From the NCBI RefSeq assembly GCF_013409625.1, contig NZ_JACCBF010000001.1:4591001-4655000 (forward strand): a DNA stretch of 64,000 nt. Reading direction: 5' to 3'. The stretch comes from Nocardioides kongjuensis (GTDB lineage Bacteria > Actinomycetota > Actinomycetes > Propionibacteriales > Nocardioidaceae). The notes beneath the pieces are model-generated. The model ran no database searches and had not been told where the DNA came from. It saw only the letters and a program-made list of their open reading frames with translations. Positions 27,200 through 35,207 of the stretch are shown here, one piece after another (the first letter of the stretch is position 1; each line of letters starts with the position of its first letter). The translations under genes and the position numbers were made by a program.

Positions 27200-27490
27200 C
27201 TAGCTCGCGTCCCGCTTCGCCCGCGTGATCGCGGCGACCGCCCGCCCGTAGGTGATCGGTACGGCGCCCAGCGCCAGCGCCCGCTGGCGGGTCGGCTCGG
27301 TGACGTCGAAGTGCTCCTTCGCGGTCCCCGGGTTCTGGATCCAGCGCGCCTCGATACCGAGCCGGCCGGCGAACTCCAGCAGCTCGCGGTGGCCGGCCTC
27401 GCCCGGGAGGTCGGAGAGCAGGTGGGACCACACCCCGTCGACGGGGCCGACCACGGCTTCCAGCTGCATGTCGTCGACGTACACGGTCAC
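27200..27490 (-). CDS. DUF4031 domain-containing protein
   Basis: A 96-residue protein, starting at GTG (VTVYVDDMQLEA). Family features are the N-terminal VYVDD acidic pair, WSHLLSD, and the LGIEARWIQNPGTAKEHFDV stretch. DUF4031 has no assigned function; the acidic pair and the His in EHFDV look like a possible metal site. It is divergent from the Ser/Thr kinase, 52 bp between starts. Confidence 0.85.
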   Translation of the reverse strand: MTVYVDDMQLEAVVGPVDGVWSHLLSDLPGEAGHRELLEFAGRLGIEARWIQNPGTAKEHFDVTEPTRQRALALGAVPITYGRAVAAITRAKRDAS

Positions 27491-27542
27491 GGGCCCAGCC
27501 TCCCATTTGCCCGACGTCCAGCCGTGGCGCAGGATCGGGGCC

Positions 27543-29294
27543 ATGGGCGACTCGGAGCCCCGCACGGGGGACTGGCTGGGCAGGTACCGACTCGTCGAGG
27601 TGCTCGGCCGCGGTGGGATGGGGACGGTGTGGCGTGCCCACGACCCGCAGCTCGAGCGCGACGTCGCGCTCAAGGTGATCAACCCCGCGCTGGGCCAGGA
27701 CGCCGAGTTCCGCGAACGGTTCCGCCGCGAGGCGGTCGTCCTGTCCCGGATGGACAGCGCCCACGTCGTCGCCGTCTTCGACCACGGCGAGCAGGACGGT
27801 GCGCCGTACCTCGTGACCCAGCTCGTCCGCGGCGGTGACCTGAGCGGGGTGCTGGGCTCGCGCGGCGCCCTGGAGCCGGCGTACGCCGTCGACCTGGCCT
27901 GCCAGGTCCTCGAGGGTCTCGCCGACGCCCACGCGATCGGGGTGGTGCACCGCGACGTGAAGCCGTCCAACGTGCTGCTGCGCGACGACGGGTCGACCGC
28001 CTACCTGTGCGACTTCGGCATCGCCACCTCGCCCGGCGGCGAGCTCACCCGCACCGGCGTGCTGGTCGGGTCCGCGGCCTACATGGCGCCCGAGCGGCAC
28101 TCCGGCGACACGGGGGCCGCCGGCGTGGCGGGCGACGTCTACTCCGCCGGCTGCCTGCTGTGGACGATGCTGACCGGCACGCCGCCGTACGTCGGCACCG
28201 ACGCCGAGGTCGCCATGGGCCACCTGCGCGGCCCGGTGCCCCAGGTCCCCGGCCGCGGCCCGTTCCTCGACGGCCTCAACGCCGTGCTCCGCCGCGCGCT
28301 CGCCAAGGACCCGCGCCGCCGCTACCCGTCCGCCCGCGCGATGCTCGCCGACCTGACCGCGCTGCGGGCCGGCGCCCCCGACGGCCTCGTGCTGCCCGAC
28401 GTCACCGCCGTGCGCCAGCCGCTCGACGTCCCCCCGGCACCGGCCTCGCTACGACGCCGTCTCGTCGCCACCACGCTGGTGGTGGTCCTCGTCGGCCTCG
28501 CGGTGTACGTCGGCTCGCTGCTCGGCGGAGTCGACATGACCCCGTCCGCGCTGACCGCCCAGGACCCGTCGACGACCACCTCCGCGCCCGCCACCCCGAC
28601 CACCGCGGTCCCGGATCCGACCGCGACCCCGTCGCCGAGCCGCACCCCGCGCCCGCGCAGGAGCAGGCCCACCCACCCCGACCTGGTCGACCCCGGCCCG
28701 GTCGAGGAGCCGGCACCCTCGGCGGATGCCACGAGGACGGCGAAGCCGAAGCGCACGCCGAAGCCCACGCCGGAGCCCACGCGCACCCCGGAGCCGGCCC
28801 CGACCTTCCGGTGCTGGACCGGCAGCGAGGTGCCGGCGAGCTCCGCGTGCGCCCTCCCCACCGGCTGGCAGGGCGCGCAGTGGGTGTTCCCCGGTGTCGC
28901 GAGCGCGCCGGCCTGCAAGCCCTGGTCCCTCACGGCGAGCGGGTACGTCGAGGGCTGGCACTGTGCCGCGAAGACGCCGGACGGCACCTACCGCCACCTC
29001 ACGGTGACCCGGTGGAGCACCGCAGCGGCCGCGACCGGCTACTACTACGGCGCCTACAACCCGGACAAGGAGCGGGTCAACCAGCCCTGGGCCGGACGCG
29101 ACGTCGTCTACGGCAAGCGGTTGGGCGGCTTCATCGGCAAGGCGGTCTACCACTCCGACCGCGTCTACACCCACTCCGGCACCAACGCCTGGGTGTTCTC
29201 CGCCTGGGCCAACACCAGCGCCAAGGTGCAGTCGATGTTCGCCTACGTGAAGTTCCGCAACCCCACGCAGTTCCGGGGCGTCCCCATCAGATGA
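27543..29294 (+). CDS. Membrane Ser/Thr protein kinase with unusual extracellular domain
   Basis: A 583-residue Hanks-type kinase. Kinase domain residues 15-280: Gly loop GRGGMGTVW, Lys44 in VALKVI, catalytic Asp138 in HRDVKPSN, DFG Asp157, and MAPER. A single membrane segment follows (VVVLVGLAVYVGSLL), then a Thr/Pro-rich linker of about 100 residues, and an extracellular domain of about 160 residues with cysteines (FRCWTG, SACALP, PACKPW, WHCAAK). That domain has no PASTA repeats and I do not recognise it. It ends at a strong terminator shared with the NlpC/P60 gene. It likely senses a wall or small-molecule cue; targets unknown. Confidence 0.9.
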   Translation: MGDSEPRTGDWLGRYRLVEVLGRGGMGTVWRAHDPQLERDVALKVINPALGQDAEFRERFRREAVVLSRMDSAHVVAVFDHGEQDGAPYLVTQLVRGGDLSGVLGSRGALEPAYAVDLACQVLEGLADAHAIGVVHRDVKPSNVLLRDDGSTAYLCDFGIATSPGGELTRTGVLVGSAAYMAPERHSGDTGAAGVAGDVYSAGCLLWTMLTGTPPYVGTDAEVAMGHLRGPVPQVPGRGPFLDGLNAVLRRALAKDPRRRYPSARAMLADLTALRAGAPDGLVLPDVTAVRQPLDVPPAPASLRRRLVATTLVVVLVGLAVYVGSLLGGVDMTPSALTAQDPSTTTSAPATPTTAVPDPTATPSPSRTPRPRRSRPTHPDLVDPGPVEEPAPSADATRTAKPKRTPKPTPEPTRTPEPAPTFRCWTGSEVPASSACALPTGWQGAQWVFPGVASAPACKPWSLTASGYVEGWHCAAKTPDGTYRHLTVTRWSTAAAATGYYYGAYNPDKERVNQPWAGRDVVYGKRLGGFIGKAVYHSDRVYTHSGTNAWVFSAWANTSAKVQSMFAYVKFRNPTQFRGVPIR

Positions 29295-29297
29295 CCC

Positions 29298-29334
29298 GAC
29301 CGCCGGTCCTCCCTCATACGGAGGACCGGCGGTC
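29298..29334. terminator. Bidirectional terminator between kinase and NlpC/P60 gene
   Basis: A perfect 15-bp inverted repeat (GACCGCCGGTCCTCC at 29298-29312 and its complement at 29320-29334) with a 7-nt loop lies between the ends of two convergent genes. Confidence 0.85.
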
Positions 29335-29357
29335 GACGTTTCGTGTGACCGAGCGGG

Positions 29358-29909
29358 TCAGCGGACCCGGCCGTAGAAGACCGAGCTGGTCCAGATCCGG
29401 TCCCGGCGCACCGGGGTGCCCGGACGCGAGGCGTGCCACAGCGTGTGGTTCCCGGCGTAGATGCCGACGTGGTAGACGTGGCCGCCGCTGGTGAAGAACA
29501 CCAGGTCGCCGACCTGCGGGTTGCGCACCCGCATGGTGGCGCCGGCCTGGGCGCTCGAGGTGCGCGGCAGGTTCTTGCCGACGTGGCGGTACACCCACTG
29601 CACCAGGCCCGAGCAGTCGAAGGCGTTCGGGCCGGCGGCGCCGTACACGTAGGGCTTGCCGGCGCGCGAGCGGACCGTGTCCATGACCCGGTCGACGCGC
29701 TTCTCGGCCTTCTCCTTCGCCTTGTCCTCGGCCGAGGCGTGGTGGGGGTGCTGGGCGGACTCGTCCTTGGCGTTCTCCGCGGCGGGCACGAGCGCCGAGA
29801 CGACGGGGTCGTCGGCATGGGCGGCCGGAGCCGGCGAGAACAGGCTGGCGGACGCCAGGACGGGGACGACGAGCAGGCGCGCGGCAGCGCGCGACGCGAT
29901 GGTGGACAT
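29358..29909 (-). CDS. Secreted NlpC/P60 peptidoglycan hydrolase
   Basis: A 183-residue protein. Signal peptide residues 1-32 (ending PAAHA), a charged helical linker (DKAKEKAEKR), then an NlpC/P60 domain: catalytic Cys in FDCSGLVQWVYRH, His in HVGIYAG and the third polar residue in LWHASRPG. These hydrolases cut the D-Glu to diamino acid bond of the stem peptide, in cell separation or remodelling. Just upstream lies a likely c-di-AMP riboswitch, the known control of such enzymes in actinobacteria. It converges on the Ser/Thr kinase. Confidence 0.92.
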   Translation of the reverse strand: MSTIASRAAARLLVVPVLASASLFSPAPAAHADDPVVSALVPAAENAKDESAQHPHHASAEDKAKEKAEKRVDRVMDTVRSRAGKPYVYGAAGPNAFDCSGLVQWVYRHVGKNLPRTSSAQAGATMRVRNPQVGDLVFFTSGGHVYHVGIYAGNHTLWHASRPGTPVRRDRIWTSSVFYGRVR

Positions 29910-29927
29910 CAGATGGAACTCCGCAGC

Positions 29928-30045
29928 GGCGCCTGCGAGAGATGACCTGTCGGGCTTGGGCTGCTGGTGCCCAGGGACCGTGTCCCTTCGCCCCGAGCCG
30001 GATCACTCCGGCGTACTACCTGGGTCTCCCGTGCCCGCGCTTACC
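29928..30045 (-). promoter_or_regulatory. ydaO-type (c-di-AMP) riboswitch upstream of NlpC/P60 gene
   Basis: The minus-strand leader has features of the ydaO/yuaA riboswitch as seen before actinobacterial cell-wall hydrolase genes: GGGAGACCCAGGTA near the 5' side, a GGGGCGAAGGGACACGG core, and the 3' part CCCGACAGGTCATCTC followed by GCAGGCGCC, 30-40 nt before the start codon. c-di-AMP binding would turn expression off. The borders are approximate; a covariance-model search is needed. The remaining 30046-30247 holds the promoter and no gene I can see. Confidence 0.72.
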
Positions 30046-30247
30046 TTCATCGTGGTCGATGTCTCCCCACCGTCGAGCGCGGGCCTCGGCGCGACGCGGG
30101 CGGCCTTCCCGGGTCGGGAAGGTCTCGTCGTCCAGTGCACCCTGCTTGCAATAGTTAGCGCAGTGGCCACCGTCACGTTTGCGGCGTGGCGATCCTCACC
30201 CGTGACGATGTAACGCGGACGCTGATCGGTCCGGCCGATCAGCCGGG

Positions 30248-30919
30248 TCAGCCCGGGAAGTGCGGGTCGGCGAGCAGGTACTGCGCGATCCGGCCCTCCC
30301 GGCCCCGGTGCGGGCGCACCGGCTCGGGCACCATCCGGCCCTCGGCGGTGTCCCAGAACCGGTCGACCTGCAGGGCGATCCGACGGGCGAGCCGGCCGCT
30401 GAGGCCGCGGTGGGGCAGGTACGGGTGCGGGCGGGTGGGCACTCGCCGCTCCGTCCGGTAGAGGTGCTCGGCGAGCTCACTGCGCTGGTCGGCGTCGGTC
30501 GCGGCGACCAGGTCGTCGACGAGCTGGAGCTCGAGGGTGCGGGTGGCGGCGAGCTCGCGCTCGACCTCCTCCCAGATGCCGGCCCAGGGGCGTCGTACGA
30601 CGAACGTCGAGCCGTAGAGCTTGGCCTTGAGCTGGCTCAGCGCGATCTCCAGCCGCTTGCTCTGCAGGGCGAGCTCCTGGGCGCGGCGGTGACCCTGGTC
30701 GAGGTGACGGCGCGCCGCGGGGGCGAGCACGGCGTTCGCCGCCGCGACGTGGCGGCTGGTGCTCGCGAGGAACGGGTCCGCCGCGCTGAGCGCGGCCCGT
30801 GGTCGGTCGCGGGTGGGCCGGGAGGCCTCGGCGCTGCGCAACCGGGCGTGCAGCACGGCGTGGGTCTGGGTGACGGTGTCGGCGAGGACGTCGGCTCCGG
30901 CGTGCGGGCTGTCGTTCAT
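30248..30919 (-). CDS. Hypothetical protein, helical, Arg-rich
   Basis: A 223-residue protein starting at MNDSPHAG after a GAGGAGC ribosome site. The first 110 residues are predicted as long helices with many Arg/Ala (AAANAVLAPAARRHLDQGHRRAQEL), and a middle segment LYGSTFVVRRPWAGIWEEVERELAAT could be a conserved core. The C-terminal third is Arg/Pro rich (RVPTRPHPYLPHRGLSGRLARR). No signal peptide, membrane segment or known motif. It follows the GAPDH gene behind a terminator-like hairpin. Family not recognised. Confidence 0.7.
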   Translation of the reverse strand: MNDSPHAGADVLADTVTQTHAVLHARLRSAEASRPTRDRPRAALSAADPFLASTSRHVAAANAVLAPAARRHLDQGHRRAQELALQSKRLEIALSQLKAKLYGSTFVVRRPWAGIWEEVERELAATRTLELQLVDDLVAATDADQRSELAEHLYRTERRVPTRPHPYLPHRGLSGRLARRIALQVDRFWDTAEGRMVPEPVRPHRGREGRIAQYLLADPHFPG

Positions 30920-30953
30920 GGCTCCTCCTCGGAGAGAACCCCCCTCAATTGCA

Positions 30954-31002
30954 GTGTGCGCCGGCCCCGAGCCCCTTTCAAGGGGCCGGGACCGGCGCAC
31001 AC
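30954..31002 (-). terminator. Long hairpin after the GAPDH gene
   Basis: GTGTGCGCCGG (30954-30964) pairs with CCGGCGCACAC (30992-31002), with an inner GCCCCTT/AAGGGGC stem. It follows the stop of the minus-strand GAPDH gene by 26 bp. There is no T run, as is usual in such high-GC genomes. Confidence 0.75.
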
Positions 31003-31027
31003 GGCGACCGGTGCTTGCCGACGGACG

Positions 31028-32467
31028 TCAGGCGCGCGGCAGGGTCGTGTACTCCACGCCGCAGATGTACTGCACGGTGCGCAGCACCTGGCAGGAGTAG
31101 CCGAACTCGTTGTCGTACCAGACGTAGAGGATCGCCGAGTCGCCGTCGACGATCGAGGCGCCGCCGTCGACGATCGAGGCCGCGCGGGCGCCGATGAAGT
31201 CGGTGGACACGGCGTCGGAGGCGGTCGTGTAGTCGAGGTTGCGGGCCAGCGGGCCGACCAGGGAGGCCTTGCGCAGGTGGTCGTTGACCTCGTCGCGGGT
31301 CGTCTCGCGCTTGAGCTGCAGGCTCAGGATGGCGATCGAGACGTCCGGCGTGGGGACGCGGATCGAGTTGCCGGTGATCCGGGCCTGGAGGTCCGGCAGC
31401 ACCTTGGCGACGGCCGAGGCGGCGCCGGTCTCGGTGATGACCAGGTTGAGCGGTGCGGAGCGACCGCGGCGGTCGGCCTTGTGGTAGTTGTCCAGCAGGT
31501 TCTGGTCGTTGGTGAACGAGTGCACCGTCTCGACGTGGCCGCGGACGATGCCGAACTCGTCCTCCATCGCCTTGAGCGGCGGGACGATCGCGTTGGTCGT
31601 GCAGGAGGCGCAGGAGAGCACCTTCTCGTCGAGGTCGACGTCGAGGTGGTTGACGCCGTGCACGATGTTGGGGACGTCGCCCTTGCCCGGCGCGGTCAGC
31701 AGCACCTTGGCGATGCCGGGGCGCAGGTGGCTCGACAGGCCCTCGCGGTCGCGCCAGATGCCCGTGTTGTCGATCAGGATGGCGTCGTTGATGCCGTACT
31801 CGGTGTAGTCGATCTCGTCGGGCGAGTTCGAGTAGATCACCTGGATCACGTTGCCGTTGGCGATGATCTGGTTCTTCTCCTCGTCGACCGTGATCGACCC
31901 GTTGAAGGCACCGTGGATCGAGTCGCGACGCAGCAGCGAGGCGCGCTTCTTGAGGTCGTCGCCCTTGCCCTTGCGCACGACCACGGCACGCAGCCGCAGG
32001 CCGTTGCCGGAGCCGGACTTCTCGACCAGCAGGCGCGCGACCAGGCGGCCGATGCGGCCGAAGCCGTAGAGGACGACGTCCTGCGCGGACGGCGCGGGGA
32101 GCTTGTTGTCACCGGTGGCCTCGGCGAGGGCGGCGGCGGTGAAGTCGGGGATCGACTGCCCGTCGCCGGTGGCGCGGTAGGCCCGGATCAGCAGCGCGAG
32201 GTCGACCTTCGCGGCGCCCAGGTCGAGCGCGGCGATCGCCTCGAGGAAGGGGAAGGTGTCCTTGACGGACAGCTCGACGCCGTCGATCTGGCGCGCGTAG
32301 CGGTGCGTCTTGAGGATGTCGATGACCGACTTGTTCACCAGCGAGCGGCTGTGGAGCAGGATCGTGACGTCCTTCTCGCGGTGCAGCTTGCCGACGATCG
32401 GGATCATCGCCTCGGCGAGCTCCTCGTGGTGCTTCCAGCGAGTGAACTTCTCTTCGGTGGTGCTCAA
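31028..32467 (-). CDS. Glyceraldehyde-3-phosphate dehydrogenase, long form
   Basis: A 479-residue GAPDH. A helical N-terminal extension of about 128 residues precedes the Rossmann start VVLYGFGRIGRL. The catalytic cysteine is Cys289 in SCASCTTNA, and the C-terminal motif is WYDNEFGYSCQV. Ordinary enzymes have about 335 residues; the long type resembles C. glutamicum GapB, which works in the gluconeogenic direction and can use NADP. A cofactor assignment from sequence alone is not safe. The glycolytic gap-pgk-tpi cluster is not in this window, so this is probably the second GAPDH. Confidence 0.9.
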   Translation of the reverse strand: MSTTEEKFTRWKHHEELAEAMIPIVGKLHREKDVTILLHSRSLVNKSVIDILKTHRYARQIDGVELSVKDTFPFLEAIAALDLGAAKVDLALLIRAYRATGDGQSIPDFTAAALAEATGDNKLPAPSAQDVVLYGFGRIGRLVARLLVEKSGSGNGLRLRAVVVRKGKGDDLKKRASLLRRDSIHGAFNGSITVDEEKNQIIANGNVIQVIYSNSPDEIDYTEYGINDAILIDNTGIWRDREGLSSHLRPGIAKVLLTAPGKGDVPNIVHGVNHLDVDLDEKVLSCASCTTNAIVPPLKAMEDEFGIVRGHVETVHSFTNDQNLLDNYHKADRRGRSAPLNLVITETGAASAVAKVLPDLQARITGNSIRVPTPDVSIAILSLQLKRETTRDEVNDHLRKASLVGPLARNLDYTTASDAVSTDFIGARAASIVDGGASIVDGDSAILYVWYDNEFGYSCQVLRTVQYICGVEYTTLPRA

Positions 32468-32565
32468 CGCTTCCCCTCTTAGCAGGTCGACAAAGCCGCT
32501 TGATGGTAGGCCCCCTCACGGGTGCCACGGCTAATCGGGCCGCTCGGTGGGACGCGTGCGGTCGG

Positions 32566-33063
32566 TCACAGCACCTTGGTGCCGTACATCTCTCCGAGCG
32601 GGTCGGCCAGCAGCTCGAGCCGCTCGCCGTCGGGGCCGGGGAAGTAGAGGGAGACCTTCGACTCCAGGTGGTACGCCACGCCCGCGTCGTCGAGCTTGGC
32701 GCGCAGGTAGTCCCACTTCTCGCGGGTCACCGAGATGGCGAGGTGGTGGTGCCCGCCGAGCACCTCGGCGTACGGCCCGAGGTCGAGGCCGGGGAGGGTG
32801 AAGAATGCCAGCAGGTTGCCCGCGCCCACGTCGAAGAAGAAGTGGTCGGAGCCGGCGTAGTCCCGGTTCTCGAAGATCTCCGTCAGCGGGAACTCCAGCA
32901 GGCCCTGGTAGAAGTCGATCGTGCGCCGGACGTCGGAGGACAGCAGCGCGGCGTGGTGGATGCCGCGGGCGCTGCTCTCGGGCCGCTCGCCCTCGGGGAC
33001 GAGGTACTCCTTCTTGATCCGCTCGCGGTCCCTGGTGATCGCGTCGAGGTCGATGGTTGCCAT
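32566..33063 (-). CDS. VOC-family (glyoxalase/dioxygenase fold) protein
   Basis: A 165-residue protein; the start at MATIDLDAI fits the family. It has GIHHAALLSSDVRRTIDFYQ with the first metal histidine, GGHHHLAISV with the second, and the metal glutamate in ERLELL near the end. The two halves form one VOC module. It might isomerise, cleave or bind a small molecule (for example an antibiotic or aromatic compound). It is divergent from a MarR regulator across a small palindrome, a usual arrangement for inducible detoxification. Confidence 0.85.
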   Translation of the reverse strand: MATIDLDAITRDRERIKKEYLVPEGERPESSARGIHHAALLSSDVRRTIDFYQGLLEFPLTEIFENRDYAGSDHFFFDVGAGNLLAFFTLPGLDLGPYAEVLGGHHHLAISVTREKWDYLRAKLDDAGVAYHLESKVSLYFPGPDGERLELLADPLGEMYGTKVL

Positions 33064-33091
33064 GTCAACTACTCTCCTCCGAGGTCGTGGA

Positions 33092-33101
33092 TATGTCAAC
33101 A
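33092..33101. promoter_or_regulatory. Palindrome between VOC and marR-type genes
   Basis: ATGTCAACAT (ATGT-CA-ACAT) lies between the divergent starts. A second TGTCAA is at 33063-33068, 31 bp from the TGTCAA at 33094-33099; the latter reads as a TTGACA -35 element for the VOC gene. A MarR dimer bound here would cover both promoters. Confidence 0.5.
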
Positions 33102-33122
33102 TTCACCGCTAGAATGGCACCG

Positions 33123-33590
33123 ATGAGTACGACGACGCGATGGCTCGATGCCGAGGAGACCCATGCCTGGCGGGCCTGGCTCGACCTCAACAACCGGCTG
33201 TTCGCGCGCCTCAACCGCGAGCTCCAGGCGACCAGCGGCCTGTCCATCTCCGACTACGAGATCCTCGTGGCCCTCACCGACGACGACGTGCCCGAGCGCT
33301 CCTTGCGGATGTACGAGCTCGGCGAGCGCCTCCAGTGGGAGAAGAGCCGGGTCTCCAAGCAGGTCTCCCGGATGGAGGCGCGCGGTCTGGTCGCGCGCCG
33401 CCACTGCGCCGACGACCGGCGCGGCGCCTTCGTCGAGCTGACCGAGGCCGGCCAGGCCGCCATCGACGCCGCCGCGCCCGGCCACGTCGCCCTGGTGCGT
33501 GAGCTGTTCTTCGACGGCCTCAACGGCGAGCAGGTGCGCAGCCTCGGCCGCTTCGCCACCACGGTCCTCGACCGGCTCGCCGAGGACTGA
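33123..33590 (+). CDS. MarR-family transcriptional regulator
   Basis: A 155-residue MarR protein. The winged helix spans residues 50-100 (LGERLQWEKSRVSKQVSRM, then GLVARRHCADDRRGAFVEL). There is a -10-like TAGAAT at 33110-33115; with the usual 7-nt spacing transcription would begin at the ATG at 33123, giving a leaderless mRNA. The upstream in-frame ATG at 33114 would then lie inside the -10 element. Divergent from the VOC protein, its likely target. Confidence 0.88.
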   Translation: MSTTTRWLDAEETHAWRAWLDLNNRLFARLNRELQATSGLSISDYEILVALTDDDVPERSLRMYELGERLQWEKSRVSKQVSRMEARGLVARRHCADDRRGAFVELTEAGQAAIDAAAPGHVALVRELFFDGLNGEQVRSLGRFATTVLDRLAED

Positions 33591-33637
33591 CCGGCCGACC
33601 TGTTCTCAGGACGTCCGCGGCCAGGTCCGGCGGTGCC

Positions 33638-35185
33638 TCACCCGATCTCGTGACGCATGTCCTCCACGGCGAGCGACGCGAAGGTCATCGCCGCGCCGAG
33701 CGGGGCCCCCGGACCCGGGTACGCCGAGCCGAAGACGGAGGCGGTCGAGTTGCTGGCGGCGTACAGGCCGGGGATGGGCGCGCCGTCGGTGTCGAGCACC
33801 CGGCCGCTCGCGTCGGTGACCAGGCCGCCCTTGGTGCCGAGGTCCGAGAGCACGAACCGTGCAGCCGTGAACGGGGCCTTGTCGACGGGGACGAGGGCGG
33901 CCGACGGGCCGCCGCCTCCGGCGAAGAAGGTGTCGTACTCGTCCTCGCCGCGCCCGAAGTCCTCGTCCTTCCCTGCCGCGGCGAACCCGTTGTAGCGCTC
34001 GACGGTGGCGACCAGGGTGTCGGCGTCGAGGCCGGTCGCGGCGGCCAGGTCCTCGAGGGTGTCCGCCTCGACCCACGTGCCGGCCGCGAGGTGCTCGGCG
34101 CGGTCGCCCTCGGGCATGGCGATCGCCGGCAGCCGGCCGTCCTCGCGGGAGTCGAAGACGAACCACGACGGCGTCCGGCTCGGGTCCTCGGCCATCACCC
34201 GTCCGAACCGGTCGTAGGGCAGGCACTCGTTGCCGTAGCGCCGCGCCGCGGCGTCGACCATGACGCCGCCGCGGAAGCCGAGCGTGAAGGCGCCACTGCC
34301 GTCGGGCTGCTGCAGCCCCGGGCAGAACCAGCCCTCGCCCGACCAGTCGGTGGCCGCGCCGATCGCGGCCGCCGCGTCGATCACCTCGCCGGTGTTGGTG
34401 CCGCGCGGGGCCATCGTCCACGCGGCGTCCCCCGGCGTCCCGTGGGCGGTACGACGCTCCGCGCTGCCCTCGAAGCCGCCGGCCGCGACCAGGATCCCGC
34501 GCCGGGCGCGGACCTCCCCGGGACCGTGCGGGCCGTCGTACCGGACCGTCGTGGCGCGCCCGTCGGCGTCCCGCCCGAAGCCGGTGACCTGGTGTCCGAC
34601 GGCGATCGTGCCGCCGTCGCGCACGGTCATCGCGGCGAGCCGGGCGATCAGGGACTGGCCGCCGGACAGGGTGGAGCGCCCCGGCTGGCCGGCGCGGTCG
34701 CGCTCGACCGGCGGCCGGACGACGGCGGTCACGGCGGGGTCGAGCTCGTCGCGGCGGATGTTCCTCGGCTGGATCGAGCGGCCCATCGGCACCCGGCCGG
34801 GCGCGTCGTAGTACTCAGAGAACGGGATCCACTCGAGCTCCATGAGCGGGTCGGCCTCGAGCTGGGCGACCAGCCGCGGTGCCTGCGCGAGCAGGGCCTC
34901 GACCCGGTCCTGGTCGGGGTCGTCGAGGACGGCGGCGAGGTACGCGCGGGCGCCCTCGGTCGAGTCCGGCAGGCCGGCGCGCTGCTGCACGTCGGTGCCG
35001 GGTAGCCAGCACGCACCGCCGGAGTAGGCCGACGTGCCGCCCACCAGCGGCGTGCGCTCGAGCACCAGGGTGCTCAGCCCGGCCGCGGCCGCGAGCGCGG
35101 CCCCGGTCAGCGCACCGCCGCCCGACCCGACCACCACGACGTCGTACTCCTGCTGCAGGGTGTCCGCCCCGACCAAGCCGCTCAT
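33638..35185 (-). CDS. FAD-dependent dehydrogenase, 3-ketosteroid-delta1-dehydrogenase-like
   Basis: A 515-residue flavoprotein of the KstD/fumarate-reductase fold. FAD motif DVVVVGSGGGALTGA, LERTPLVGGTSAYSGG and the C-terminal SVFGSAYPGPGAPLGAAMTF are typical of 3-oxosteroid 1-dehydrogenases; the Tyr in SAYPGPG corresponds to the catalytic tyrosine near the KstD C-terminus. A second candidate tyrosine pair is in FSEYYDAPG. It would introduce the 1,2 double bond into a 3-keto-4-ene steroid. The KstR-like box 9-22 bp upstream of the start supports a sterol role. Related flavoproteins with other substrates cannot be excluded. Confidence 0.85.
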   Translation of the reverse strand: MSGLVGADTLQQEYDVVVVGSGGGALTGAALAAAAGLSTLVLERTPLVGGTSAYSGGACWLPGTDVQQRAGLPDSTEGARAYLAAVLDDPDQDRVEALLAQAPRLVAQLEADPLMELEWIPFSEYYDAPGRVPMGRSIQPRNIRRDELDPAVTAVVRPPVERDRAGQPGRSTLSGGQSLIARLAAMTVRDGGTIAVGHQVTGFGRDADGRATTVRYDGPHGPGEVRARRGILVAAGGFEGSAERRTAHGTPGDAAWTMAPRGTNTGEVIDAAAAIGAATDWSGEGWFCPGLQQPDGSGAFTLGFRGGVMVDAAARRYGNECLPYDRFGRVMAEDPSRTPSWFVFDSREDGRLPAIAMPEGDRAEHLAAGTWVEADTLEDLAAATGLDADTLVATVERYNGFAAAGKDEDFGRGEDEYDTFFAGGGGPSAALVPVDKAPFTAARFVLSDLGTKGGLVTDASGRVLDTDGAPIPGLYAASNSTASVFGSAYPGPGAPLGAAMTFASLAVEDMRHEIG

Positions 35186-35193
35186 GGCGAAAC

Positions 35194-35207
35194 GATAACG
35201 TGTTCTA
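35194..35207. promoter_or_regulatory. KstR-like operator upstream of KstD-like gene
   Basis: On the minus strand TAGAACACGTTATC differs from TnnAACnnGTTnnA only in the last base. With the flank it shares AACTAGAACAnGTT with the box at 16912. It lies directly before the KstD-like start and overlaps the stop codon of the upstream VanZ gene. Confidence 0.6.

Noticed and set aside
26375..27838. Pro-rich plus-strand frame opposite the Gly-rich RTX gene
   Set aside because: It is the complement of the Gly-rich repeat (GGC/GCC), with no signal peptide or ribosome site; the minus-strand gene has both a signal peptide and RTX motifs.
31140..31185. Tandem duplication in the GAPDH gene (repeated SIVDG)
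   Set aside because: The repeat falls where the family naturally has two similar segments, and the frame and length are normal. Not a recent duplication.
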